A stretch of DNA of 38,174 nt. Origin: Oscillospiraceae bacterium (lineage in GTDB: Bacteria > Bacillota_A > Clostridia > Oscillospirales > JAAYXM01). Every line of letters starts with the position of its first letter. Position 1 is the stretch's first letter. A program made the position numbers and the translations under genes. The notes under the pieces were generated by a model, which saw only the letters and a program-made list of their open reading frames with translations, made no database searches and was not told the origin of the DNA. The stretch covers positions 1 through 38,174 of the forward strand of contig JAFXJK010000059.1 of NCBI GenBank assembly GCA_017532355.1. Direction: 5' to 3'. Of this stretch, positions 1-8,610 are shown piece by piece.

Positions 1-2
1 AT

Positions 3-1010
3 CCGCTCGACTGGAAAGCAGGTTACTGGCCCGGTATGATGTGGCTTATGTACTTAAAGTCAGGCAATGAGATGTTCCGCAAGATTGCCGAAGAGTGTGA
101 AGAGAAGATGGACGTCGGCTTCGGCCCGAGATTTAAAGATCTCCACCACGACGTCGGCTTTATGTGGGAGCTCACATCTGTTGCAAACTACAAGATTACG
201 GGAAACGAGATGTCAAAGATTCGTGCTTCTCACGCGGCATCTGTTCTTGCTTCCCGCTTTAACCCGAACGCAAGCGTTATCAAGGCATGGCCGTGGGGCA
301 ACAACCTTTGGGCTATCATCGACTGCCTTATGAACATTCCGATTCTCGAATGGGCATCAAAATACGGCACAGAGCCCGACCCGCGCTTTGCCGCTATCGC
401 AAGAACTCACACCGATACGGTTCTCCGCACCTTCCTCCGTCCGGACGGAAGCGTTCATCACATCGTTCACTATGACACAGAAACCGGTGAAATCATCGGC
501 TACCCCGCAGGTCAGGGCTATGCTTCAGGTTCTTCCTGGTCACGCGGTCAGTCATGGGCTGTTTACGGTCTCGCCGCAGCTCACATCAACTCAGGCAAGA
601 AGGAATATCTCGACGCTGCAAAGCGCGTTGCTCACTACTTCATAACAAACGTTGAGCCGGGCAAACTTCCGCTTCTCGACTTCCGTCAGCCTGTAGAGCC
701 CGTCTGGTACGACTCCTCTGCTGCCGCTATCACGGCTTGCGGTCTCATCGAAATCGCAAAGTGTGTTGACGAGTTTGAAGCTCCGATGTACGAGCGCGCA
801 GCGATTTCCCTCCTCAAGGCATGCGAAGAGCATTGCAACTGGGACGAGGATACAATGTGGATTCTCGGTGACGGTTCTGGTTCTTACGGAAAGAACGTTC
901 ACGTTCCGTATTCTTTCAGTGACTACTACCTCACAGAAGCTCTTATGAAGCTTTATGGTAACGACGGAAAATTCATCACTCACGATGAAGAAATAAAAGA
1001 AGAAAATTAA
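3..1010 (+). CDS. GH88 family unsaturated uronyl hydrolase, copy 1 (5' end outside window)
   Basis: Glycoside hydrolase family 88 enzymes remove the 4,5-unsaturated uronic acid that polysaccharide lyases leave at the non-reducing end of oligosaccharides, by hydrating the double bond. The reading frame is open to the left window edge, where the residues before the first ATG (PLDWKAGYWPG) match codons inside copies 2 and 3, so roughly the first 49 residues are missing and the ATG at 36 is not the real start. The two family aspartates are visible in the motifs LHHDVGF and IIDCLMNIPILEW, and the family signature GSSWSRGQSW follows. The C-terminal loop before DYYL reads GDGSGSYGKNVHVPYSFS and differs strongly from the other two copies. 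It is followed after about 30 bases by copy 2 in the same direction. No signal peptide can be judged because the N-terminus is absent. Exact substrate unknown. Confidence 0.88.
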   Translation, partial: PLDWKAGYWPGMMWLMYLKSGNEMFRKIAEECEEKMDVGFGPRFKDLHHDVGFMWELTSVANYKITGNEMSKIRASHAASVLASRFNPNASVIKAWPWGNNLWAIIDCLMNIPILEWASKYGTEPDPRFAAIARTHTDTVLRTFLRPDGSVHHIVHYDTETGEIIGYPAGQGYASGSSWSRGQSWAVYGLAAAHINSGKKEYLDAAKRVAHYFITNVEPGKLPLLDFRQPVEPVWYDSSAAAITACGLIEIAKCVDEFEAPMYERAAISLLKACEEHCNWDEDTMWILGDGSGSYGKNVHVPYSFSDYYLTEALMKLYGNDGKFITHDEEIKEEN

Positions 1011-1041
1011 TTTGAAAAAATTAAAATATGAGGTGTTTACA

Positions 1042-2199
1042 ATGTACAGTGAAAACGACAAGAAGTTTGCCGCCGAGTTTCTTGCGAAAGTAGAGAAAAA
1101 GCTTACGGCGATCGCTCCGAAAATCGGTGCAGATTTTCCCGATACAAACCGCAAGACAGGCGAGTATATGACAAAAGATTGCAATCCTCTTGCCTGGACT
1201 GCAGGCTACTGGCCTGGCATGATGTGGCTTATGTATATCAAGACAGGCAACGAGATGTTCCGCAAAATTGCCGAAGAGTGCGAAGAGAAGATGGACGTTG
1301 GCTTCGGCCCGAGATTTAAAGATCTCCACCACGATGTCGGTTTTATGTGGTCTCTCACATCCGTTGCAAACTACAAAATCACAGGCAATGAGATGGCGCG
1401 CATTCGTGCTTCTCATGCGGCATCCGTCCTTGCTTCCCGCTTCAATCCGACAGCTAATGTTATCAAGGCTTGGCCGTGGGGAATGAGACTTTGGGCTATC
1501 ATCGACTGTATGATGAACATTCCGATTCTCGAGTGGGCTTCAAAGTACGGCACAGAGCCCGACCCGCGCTTTGCGGCTATCGCAAGAGTTCATGCAGATA
1601 CTGTTATAAAAGACTTTATCCGTCCTGACGGAAGTGTTCACCACATCGTTCACTACGACACGGAAAACGGCGAAATTCTCGACTATCCGTACGGACAGGG
1701 CTACGCTTCCGGTTCATCCTGGTCACGCGGCCAGTCATGGGCAGTTTACGGCATGGCAGTTGCATACATAAACTCCGGCAAGCAAGAATATCTTGATGCC
1801 GCAAAGAGAGTTGCTCACTACTTTATGACAAACGTTGAGCACGGTAAACTTCCGCTTCTCGACTTCCGCGCACCTGCTGATCCGGTTTACTACGATTCAG
1901 GCGCTGCCGCTATCACAGCCTGCGGTCTTATCGAGCTTGCAAAGCTTGTTCCCGAATATGAAGCTCCGATGTACGAGCGCGCTGCTATTGAGCTTCTCCG
2001 TGCATGTGAAGAGCACTGCAACTGGGATGAGGACGTTATGTGGATTCTTGGTATGGGTGCAGGCGCATACCACACACCTGAGTGCACCCACGCTCCGTTT
2101 GTATGGAATGATTACTACCTTGTAGAAGCTCTTATGAAGCTTCACGGCAACGACGGTAAGTTCATCACTCATGATGAAGAAATAGAAGAAGAAAAGTAA
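1042..2199 (+). CDS. GH88 family unsaturated uronyl hydrolase, copy 2
   Basis: A 385-residue GH88 protein, the usual family length, with an (alpha/alpha)6-barrel expected. The start was placed at the ATG at 1042 (MYSENDKK) because GAGGTG sits 6 bases before it; a longer frame from a TTG at 1012 has no such site. The likely catalytic aspartates are D98 (in LHHDVGF) and D155 (in IIDCMMNIPILEW), corresponding to the pair known from Bacillus UGL. The signature GSSWSRGQSW lies at about 224-233. There is no signal peptide, so it should act in the cytoplasm on imported unsaturated oligosaccharides. It is probably co-transcribed with copies 1 and 3; the unit repeats every 1189 bases. Residues 337-355 (GMGAGAYHTPECTHAPF) form a copy-specific loop. 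The family is secure; the substrate (glycosaminoglycan, xanthan, gellan or other) is not deducible. Confidence 0.93.
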   Translation: MYSENDKKFAAEFLAKVEKKLTAIAPKIGADFPDTNRKTGEYMTKDCNPLAWTAGYWPGMMWLMYIKTGNEMFRKIAEECEEKMDVGFGPRFKDLHHDVGFMWSLTSVANYKITGNEMARIRASHAASVLASRFNPTANVIKAWPWGMRLWAIIDCMMNIPILEWASKYGTEPDPRFAAIARVHADTVIKDFIRPDGSVHHIVHYDTENGEILDYPYGQGYASGSSWSRGQSWAVYGMAVAYINSGKQEYLDAAKRVAHYFMTNVEHGKLPLLDFRAPADPVYYDSGAAAITACGLIELAKLVPEYEAPMYERAAIELLRACEEHCNWDEDVMWILGMGAGAYHTPECTHAPFVWNDYYLVEALMKLHGNDGKFITHDEEIEEEK

Positions 2200-2230
2200 T
2201 TCAAAAAAGTTAAAACAAGAGGTGTTTACT

Positions 2231-3388
2231 ATGTACAGTGAAAACGACAAGAAGTTTGCCGCTGAGTTTCTTGCTAAAATAGAAAAGAAACTTACAGCAA
2301 TCGCTCCGAAAATCGGTGCAGAGTTCCCCGACACAGACCGCAAGACAGGCGAATACCTTACAAAAGGCTGCTCACCGCTTGCATGGACTGCAGGTTACTG
2401 GCCCGGTATGATGTGGCTTATGTACTTAAAGACAAATGACGAGATGTTCCGCAAGATTGCCGAAGAGTGCGAAGAGAAGATGGATATCGGCTTCGGCGAA
2501 AAGTTCACAGCCCTCCACCACGACGTCGGCTTTATGTGGTATCTCACATCTGTTGCAAACTACAAAATCACAGGCAACGAGATGTCAAAGATTCGCGCTT
2601 CTCACGCAGCATCAATCCTTGCATCCCGCTACAACCCGACAGCTCAGGCTATCAAGGCCTGGCCGTGGGGCAACAAGCTCTGGGCTATCGTTGACTGCAT
2701 GATGAACATTCCGATTCTCGAGTGGGCTTCAAAGTACGGCACAGAACCCGATCCGCGTTTTGCTGACATCGCAAGACACCACGCTGATACGGTTATCCGC
2801 ACCTTCCTCCGTCCGGACGGAAGCGTTCACCACATCGTTCATTATGACACAACAACAGGTGAAGTTATCGAATATCCGCAGGGCCAGGGTTACGCTTCAG
2901 GTTCTTCCTGGTCACGCGGTCAGTCATGGGCTGTTTACGGCTTTGCTGTTGCTTACATCAACTCCGGCAAGAAGGAATACCTCGATGCCGCAAAGAAGGT
3001 TGCTCACTACTTCATGACGAATGTCGAACCGGGCAAGCTCCCGCTTCTCGACTTCCGTGCTCCTGCAGAGCCGGTTTATTACGATTCCTCCGCTGCTGCC
3101 ATCACAGCTTGCGGTCTCATTGAGATTGCAAAGTGTGTTGACGAGTTTGAAGCTCCGATGTACGAGCGCGCCGCAATCCAGCTTCTCCGCGCATGCGAAG
3201 AGCATTGCAACTGGGATGAGGATACAATGTGGATTCTCGGCATGGGTTCAGGCTCTTATGACGCAAAGCCCGGTATCCACGCTCCGTGGGTATGGAGTGA
3301 CTACTACCTCACTGAAGCTCTCATGAAGCTTTACGGCAACGACGGTAAGTTCATCACTCACGATGAAGAAATCCCCGAGGCTGAATAA
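2231..3388 (+). CDS. GH88 family unsaturated uronyl hydrolase, copy 3
   Basis: Third member of the tandem, 385 residues, same start context as copy 2 (AAGAGGTG then ATG at 2231; the GTG at 2222 is inside the ribosome binding site and is rejected). Catalytic aspartates in LHHDVGF (about residue 98) and IVDCMMNIPILEW (about 155), with the GSSWSRGQSW signature. No signal peptide. In its second half it is closer to copy 1 than to copy 2 (for example AKCVDEFEAPM in both 1 and 3 against AKLVPEYEAPM in 2). Around residues 88-95 copies 1 and 2 share FGPRFKDLHH while copy 3 has FGEKFTALHH. The C-terminal loop reads GMGSGSYDAKPGIHAPW. The gene ends at a strong terminator and faces the DUF4838 genes. 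Confidence 0.93.
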   Translation: MYSENDKKFAAEFLAKIEKKLTAIAPKIGAEFPDTDRKTGEYLTKGCSPLAWTAGYWPGMMWLMYLKTNDEMFRKIAEECEEKMDIGFGEKFTALHHDVGFMWYLTSVANYKITGNEMSKIRASHAASILASRYNPTAQAIKAWPWGNKLWAIVDCMMNIPILEWASKYGTEPDPRFADIARHHADTVIRTFLRPDGSVHHIVHYDTTTGEVIEYPQGQGYASGSSWSRGQSWAVYGFAVAYINSGKKEYLDAAKKVAHYFMTNVEPGKLPLLDFRAPAEPVYYDSSAAAITACGLIEIAKCVDEFEAPMYERAAIQLLRACEEHCNWDEDTMWILGMGSGSYDAKPGIHAPWVWSDYYLTEALMKLYGNDGKFITHDEEIPEAE

Positions 3389-3396
3389 TAAATAAT

Positions 3397-3434
3397 AAAA
3401 AAGAACTATGGCAAACGCCATAGTTCTTTTTTAT
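3397..3434. terminator. Bidirectional intrinsic terminator between GH88 copy 3 and DUF4838 gene A
   Basis: An A-rich arm and a 12-base arm (aagaactatggc) are followed by the loop AAAC and the exact complement ending in a T-run. A-tract on the left and T-tract on the right allow termination from both of the convergent transcription units. Confidence 0.9.
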
Positions 3435-3437
3435 TAT

Positions 3438-5807
3438 TTACTTCCGTACAACAATCATTCTTTCAATAAAAATTGCGTTTTCATCTTCTTTGCTTCCGCC
3501 ATAGGTTTCGCCTGTGAATTTCATTGAGAGATAAACGTCACACTCATCCATCGGGAAAGTTGCAGAAAGTCCGGAAATATTTACCGAACCGGCACCACCG
3601 GGGAGAGCAAGTCTCGTATTGAGAGCTGACTTCATTCCCGAAAGGCTTCCGATCTTGTAGAGATTATAGCCGTCCTGAATGATATCATCCTTAAAAATTT
3701 CCTTTTTGATAATATCCTCACCATCGCTCTGGAAGCGGAAAAGAAGCGGTACTTTTATCTCATCAAAGCTGTTTGAGGGCACCCATGCAAACTGCAAGTG
3801 AATACCTTTTGCAGCGTCATAGGAAAGTTTCATTACCTCGGGAAGATTTGAATCAGCATCAGCTACAGGTGAATAACCATAAATGTTTCTGATTCTCTTC
3901 TGTGAATACTTCGGCATATTGAGAAGCGTAACCTGGCAGATATCACGCTCGGGAACATCTGCAAATTCCTTCGGAATATCAAAGACAACTTCCTTTTCCG
4001 AAATTTCTTCAAAATATTCTATTTCAGATTCAAGACCTGCCTTTGCTTTTTCGCCTATCGGAACTTCCATATGGTCGCGGATAGCTTTGATAACACGCTT
4101 CTTTACCTCGCCAATCTTAAAATCAAACTTCTCTCCTCGCTCCGCCGCCTGATTCTTAAGCTCAAAGAACTTAAAGAGAATAACAGCATCAAGAGGCTTT
4201 CGAAGCCAGTTTACGCGCTCCTCAAACGGAGCCTTGCCCGAGACGAACTCTGATGCCTTTGCGAGATATTCAGAGCCTTTTATTGCAGTTGTTGAGTCGA
4301 TGTAATTGAATCGGCTGTCCTCACCGCAACAGAGAACCGTCATCATATTTCTGTCAAGTGCCGCGCGCAAAAGCTCAAGATATTTCTTGACGTACGGTGC
4401 GCCCTTACCGTAGTAACGGTTGATAAAATCCTCAATAAGAGCATCTGCGTCAAGGTCAGGATTTTCAAGAAGATGCGTAAGAACATACTTATTGATATCC
4501 CAGCAGTCAGAAAGCGAATGATGTGCCTCTATAAATGTACCGACAGCGCCAAGGTCACGCATAGTCGGGATGGTGTCCGCAATGCGATAGAAAAGTGGAA
4601 GCGGATAGTTTGTACGCGCAGAATATATATAATCGTAAGAATAGAGCTCCGCGCCAGATTTCTTGCAGATATCTGCCCAGGTCGTGGCAAGGCGCAGATA
4701 GTCTTTATTTGTCGGTGCATGAATACCTCGAGCCATATCGTTGAAAAGGTCAGCAAGGTATATTACCATATTCGGTTCAGGACTTGTTCCATCCTTTGCA
4801 GGCTCAATGCAATTTGCGTAAGCACTTGTTAAAATCTTCGCCCACGGATACACCTTTGCAACCTCACGTGCGATGCGGTTTACAAACTTGAGCAAATAAC
4901 CCGTATCGCCCGATTCCTCCAGCACCTTTTCACATTCAGGGCACTGACAGAAAAAGTCTTTATTTATATCGTCAAGCGAAACTGCATAACAGACAGGAAG
5001 CTCAACACCTTCTTTTTCTGCAAGCTCGACATCTTCTTTTATGTAAGCGAGTACTTTTTCAAGCAAAGCATTGAAAAACTCCTCATTCGAGAAGCAGTAG
5101 CTGCCTGTTCTGATGCGCTTTCCTTCTCTCTTGTTCCAAGCCCACCAATCGGGATGCTCATCAAAATACTCCTCGCGTGGGAAGTACTTTCCGAGAGTGT
5201 GTGCATGGTGAGGTCTGCCCATCCATCTTGCACCGCCGTATTTACGGACAGTTTCGTCATAAACCTCACCGTTAATTTCGTCATCCAACGGAGAGATAGC
5301 ATTCGTTCTCGTCCTTGCCATATGAACAAAGCCTTCCACACCGCAAAAATAATGAAGGAGAGGCTTGCGGAATTTAAAGCACGGAGTTCCCTCCATATAT
5401 AAATCTTCAGCAAGAGAAAGTTCAGAAAGCTCAAGGACATCTTCTTCGTACATATTCCACCAACGGACACCGAGAAGGTCTTCTATAAAATGATATGCAC
5501 CATAGATAATTCCACGTTCAACCTTATCATTACCACCGTTGATGATAACACTTCCGTCAACCATGGCAATTTTCCAGTTTTCGCAGTCGTTGCCGATGAC
5601 ATTTCTCTTTTTTGCAAATTCTGTGTTTCCGACATAGATACACTTTCCCTCCGCATCCTTTTCAGGTACAACGGGAAGTTTTACTGAAAGAGCCTTTTCG
5701 ATGTAAATACAAAGCTCCTCCGCGGCAGTCTTTTCAACAATTGATGTGTTTTCAGGAACGACAATCTTACAGTCACATACTCCCTTTTTAAGGAAAATAT
5801 TTTTCAT
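3438..5807 (-). CDS. GH67 N-terminal-like / DUF4838 protein A
   Basis: A 789-residue protein starting at ATG 5807 (MKNIFLKKG); AAAGGAGAG just upstream decides this start over a longer frame beginning at 5885. Residues 1-125 resemble the alpha-glucuronidase (GH67) N-terminal domain: an EKTAAEEL helix, then IYVGNTEFA at about 57-65, then a stretch ending in LLGVRWW at 111-117. The middle is the DUF4838 region, with CQCPEC near residue 288 after SLDD, and WDINKYVLTHLLENP near 439. From about 620 to the end is a probable beta-rich domain ending YLSMKFTGETYGG and IERMIVVRK. No signal peptide or membrane segment. DUF4838 proteins are found in polysaccharide-use loci but the reaction is not established. 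The neighbours suggest a uronic-acid-linked role. It is transcribed from its own promoter and is paralogous to gene B, about half identical by eye. Confidence 0.85.
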   Translation of the reverse strand: MKNIFLKKGVCDCKIVVPENTSIVEKTAAEELCIYIEKALSVKLPVVPEKDAEGKCIYVGNTEFAKKRNVIGNDCENWKIAMVDGSVIINGGNDKVERGIIYGAYHFIEDLLGVRWWNMYEEDVLELSELSLAEDLYMEGTPCFKFRKPLLHYFCGVEGFVHMARTRTNAISPLDDEINGEVYDETVRKYGGARWMGRPHHAHTLGKYFPREEYFDEHPDWWAWNKREGKRIRTGSYCFSNEEFFNALLEKVLAYIKEDVELAEKEGVELPVCYAVSLDDINKDFFCQCPECEKVLEESGDTGYLLKFVNRIAREVAKVYPWAKILTSAYANCIEPAKDGTSPEPNMVIYLADLFNDMARGIHAPTNKDYLRLATTWADICKKSGAELYSYDYIYSARTNYPLPLFYRIADTIPTMRDLGAVGTFIEAHHSLSDCWDINKYVLTHLLENPDLDADALIEDFINRYYGKGAPYVKKYLELLRAALDRNMMTVLCCGEDSRFNYIDSTTAIKGSEYLAKASEFVSGKAPFEERVNWLRKPLDAVILFKFFELKNQAAERGEKFDFKIGEVKKRVIKAIRDHMEVPIGEKAKAGLESEIEYFEEISEKEVVFDIPKEFADVPERDICQVTLLNMPKYSQKRIRNIYGYSPVADADSNLPEVMKLSYDAAKGIHLQFAWVPSNSFDEIKVPLLFRFQSDGEDIIKKEIFKDDIIQDGYNLYKIGSLSGMKSALNTRLALPGGAGSVNISGLSATFPMDECDVYLSMKFTGETYGGSKEDENAIFIERMIVVRK

Positions 5808-5856
5808 TTTTCTCTCTCCTTTGTGCGAACAATAATTTGCACCCATATTCTTCGCC

Positions 5857-5885
5857 ATTCTAACACGAAACTGCATGCAAAGCAA
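5857..5885 (-). promoter_or_regulatory. Sigma-A-type promoter for DUF4838 gene A
   Basis: On the minus strand TTGCTT (5880-5885), exactly 17 bases, then TAGAAT (5857-5862), about 50 bases before the start codon at 5807. It shows gene A can be transcribed separately from gene B, 156 bases upstream. Confidence 0.65.
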
Positions 5886-5963
5886 TAGCCATTCTGATAC
5901 TTTTCATTGCATTTTCTGTATCAAAATAGCTAAAATCTTTTATCGTTTTTGAATTTCTTTCGT

Positions 5964-8327
5964 TTACTTCCTTACAACAATCATTCTGTCAAAATAAATT
6001 GCATTTTCGTCTTCACGCTTTCCTCCGTAGATTTCGCCCGTGAATTTCATTGAGAGGTAAACATCGCAATTCTCCATCGGAAATACTGCTGCAAGCCCGC
6101 GGAGATTTACAGTAACCTCCTGCGGAATACGTAGCCTTGTGTCAGGGAATTTCATCACGTCTGCAACAGTTCCGATTTTATAGAGGTTATATCCATCAAG
6201 CTTTATATCTTCGCGAAAGAGATTATTTCCGCAAGCAACCTTGCCTTCCTGATCAACCTCAAAGAAAAGCGGTGTAGGCGTATCATCATTTTTTGAGCTT
6301 GGGATTAAGGTATACGGTGCACGGAAACCCGTTGCAGTATCATAGCTGATTTTGAGAACCTTTCCCGTCTCCGCCTCTGCATCCTCTACGAAACTCGCTC
6401 CGTAACCTGCATTAAAGAGGTTGGTGGAGAACTTCGTCATATATCGCATCGGAAACTGATAAACATCTTCAGGGTTTTCGTTTGCAAGTTCTGTCGGATT
6501 TGTAAACGCTTCTTCCTCATCAGGAAGGCTCTCGAGAAACTCTTTTCTTATCTCGATCCCCTTTGGTATGTTGTTTTGAGGGGACTTAAGATATTTATCA
6601 TAAGTATCAAATATGCGATTTCTGATTTCTGTCGTAGTGAAGTTGAACTCAATGCCGCTTTCAAATGCGTTTCTCTTAAAGTCAAAGAATCGAAGCAAGA
6701 GCGCAACATCGAGAGAATTCCGAAGCCACTCTATCCTGAAACGATACGGACCTTTCTCTCCTGCTGCCACGATTGCACGCGCAAGAATCTCCTGACCTTT
6801 TATTATCGTCTCAAGGTCGATGTAGTTAAAGGGGCTGTCCTCGTCACAGCACATTGCGGTAACAAGATTTTCATCAAGTTTTCTTGCAAGAAGCGCGAGA
6901 TACTCTTTTGCCGACGAAGCTGCAGGCCCGTAGTATCGGTTCATAAAATCTTCCGTTAAAGCCTCTGCATCAAGATAGGGGTTCTCAAGAAGGTGACAGA
7001 TAAGAAAGTTGTTGAGCTCCCAAAAATCAGCAAAACGGTTCTGTGTTTCGATAAACGCGCCGCGTATGCCGTTATCTGCCCAGGTCTTTACCGTATCTGC
7101 AATGCGGTTGCAAATTGGGAGCGGATAGTTGAGAACTATATTATACAAATAGTCCCATACATAGTAGCCGCAACCTGCCTTTTTTACAACTTCTGCCCAA
7201 CTTTCAACCTCACGACGGTATCTTTTGTTCGTAGGCGATGAAACCTTGCGCGCAAGGTCAATATATACATCTGCAATATTGATAATGACATTTTTCTCGG
7301 GAAGCGTATCATCCTTTGGCGGTTCAATCGTTTCAAGGTACGCCGACATTACAAACCTTGCAAAGGGATATTTCGCTCCAAGCTCACGCGCAACGCGGTT
7401 TACAAACTGCATGACATAGCCGCTGTACCCCGACTTTTGTATAATCTCCTGACATCTGTCACACTGGCAAACACAATACTCGAGAAGATCATCAAGCGAG
7501 AGCGAGTAATAGCTTGGAAGCTCGACCCCCGTTTTTTCAGAGAGGCTTATATCTTCTTCGATTATCTCTGAATATTTTTCACAAAGTGCATAAAAAAAGC
7601 TTTCGTTGGTAAGGCACCTGTGTCCCTCGCGAAGGTGTTTTCCCAAAGCCTTATTCCAAGCCCACCAATCGGGATGCTCATCAAAATACTCATCCACAGG
7701 AAAAAGCTTTCCCATGACGTGGCACTGATGCGGTCTTCCTACCTGCAACACATTGCCGTACTTTCGGATTTCTTCGTCAAATCTTCCGTCAGGGATATTG
7801 TCGTCATGAGGGGAGACCACATTCACTCGCATTCTTGCAAGGTGCTTGAAATTTTCCATACCTGACTGCGGGTTCATATACGGTTTTCTGAATTCAAAAA
7901 ACGGAGTTCCCTCATGTACGAAACCATCGTCAAACGTAAGCTCTGAAAGCTTCGGCACATCCTCCTCCCACGGATTCCACCAACGAACACCGACTATATC
8001 CTCAAGGAAGTGATACACCGCGTAAATGATTCCGCGATCTCCCTTTTCTGCACCGCCGGTAAGAACGAGGTTGTCACCCACCATTTTGATTATCCAGTTT
8101 TCCTTACTTTTCCCGATTACACCTGCATCTTTTGCAAACTCGGTGTGACCGATATATATCCCCTTTCCCGAAGCGTCTTTTTCAGACACTGTCGGAAGAT
8201 TTATCGAAAGTGCTTTTTTAAGGTACTCCGTGACTTCTTCCGCAGCAGTTTTTTCGACTGCATGCGCATTGTCAGGAATCACAACGGAATATTCGCGCCT
8301 GTCCCTCTCGGCAATGATTTTCTTCAT
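5964..8327 (-). CDS. GH67 N-terminal-like / DUF4838 protein B
   Basis: A 787-residue paralogue of protein A with the same layout. A GH67-like N-terminal domain contains IYIGHTEFA and IVGVRWWNPWEEDVPKL. A DUF4838 core carries CVCQCDRC near residue 287 and WELNNFLICHLLENP near 440. The C-terminal beta-rich domain ends YLSMKFTGEIYGG and FDRMIVVRK. Both proteins keep the same C-x-C-x2-C cluster after SLDD, which suggests a structural or metal-binding role; that is inference. The start at 8327 (MKKIIAERD) follows a GAAGAGGAAAAG purine stretch. No signal peptide. It lies upstream of gene A on the same strand, but a separate promoter precedes each, so the pair may be partly independent. Substrate unknown; an alpha-linked uronic acid is the best guess from the domain and the GH88 neighbours. 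Confidence 0.85.
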   Translation of the reverse strand: MKKIIAERDRREYSVVIPDNAHAVEKTAAEEVTEYLKKALSINLPTVSEKDASGKGIYIGHTEFAKDAGVIGKSKENWIIKMVGDNLVLTGGAEKGDRGIIYAVYHFLEDIVGVRWWNPWEEDVPKLSELTFDDGFVHEGTPFFEFRKPYMNPQSGMENFKHLARMRVNVVSPHDDNIPDGRFDEEIRKYGNVLQVGRPHQCHVMGKLFPVDEYFDEHPDWWAWNKALGKHLREGHRCLTNESFFYALCEKYSEIIEEDISLSEKTGVELPSYYSLSLDDLLEYCVCQCDRCQEIIQKSGYSGYVMQFVNRVARELGAKYPFARFVMSAYLETIEPPKDDTLPEKNVIINIADVYIDLARKVSSPTNKRYRREVESWAEVVKKAGCGYYVWDYLYNIVLNYPLPICNRIADTVKTWADNGIRGAFIETQNRFADFWELNNFLICHLLENPYLDAEALTEDFMNRYYGPAASSAKEYLALLARKLDENLVTAMCCDEDSPFNYIDLETIIKGQEILARAIVAAGEKGPYRFRIEWLRNSLDVALLLRFFDFKRNAFESGIEFNFTTTEIRNRIFDTYDKYLKSPQNNIPKGIEIRKEFLESLPDEEEAFTNPTELANENPEDVYQFPMRYMTKFSTNLFNAGYGASFVEDAEAETGKVLKISYDTATGFRAPYTLIPSSKNDDTPTPLFFEVDQEGKVACGNNLFREDIKLDGYNLYKIGTVADVMKFPDTRLRIPQEVTVNLRGLAAVFPMENCDVYLSMKFTGEIYGGKREDENAIYFDRMIVVRK

Positions 8328-8389
8328 TTTCTTTTCCTCTTCTCTCTTCTGAAAATGGCTTGATTCAAAGCTTTCGATCCGTCACGAAC

Positions 8390-8418
8390 AGCATATACTT
8401 TTTCACCTTAAAAGTCAA
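8390..8418 (-). promoter_or_regulatory. Sigma-A-type promoter for DUF4838 gene B
   Basis: Minus strand TTGACT (8413-8418), 17-base spacer, TATGCT (8390-8395), about 60 bases upstream of the start at 8327. The -35 is near consensus. Confidence 0.65.
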
Positions 8419-8514
8419 TAGTTTTTATGTGATAAAAATAAATACACCAAGACTCTGCAGCTTCAAATCAGGTCTTAGCACTGCTTCACTTTGAATAATA
8501 TCCCTTTTCTCACG

Positions 8515-8568
8515 GGCAAGGCCGGGAAGTTCATCACTTACGATGAAGAAGTCCCCGAGGCTGAATAA
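8515..8568 (+). pseudogene. Relic of a GH88 3' end (last 18 codons)
   Basis: In frame this reads GKAGKFITYDEEVPEAE and a stop. The last codons of GH88 copy 3 read GNDGKFITHDEEIPEAE and a stop. At DNA level 49 of 54 positions agree by direct comparison with 3335-3388. Nothing recognisable as GH88 lies upstream: the preceding bases are the promoter region of DUF4838 gene B. It is followed by its own terminator, as a real gene end would be. It is therefore the remaining tail of a lost or replaced GH88 copy. Confidence 0.85.
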
Positions 8569-8574
8569 TTAACA

Positions 8575-8610
8575 CCAAAAAACCTGTGGTCAATGACCAC
8601 AGGTTTTTTA
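8575..8610. terminator. Intrinsic terminator after the GH88 relic
   Basis: A-tract, stem cctgtggtc, loop AAT, complementary arm gaccacagg, then a T-run. It differs in sequence from the terminator after GH88 copy 3 but sits at the same distance from the stop codon. Confidence 0.85.
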
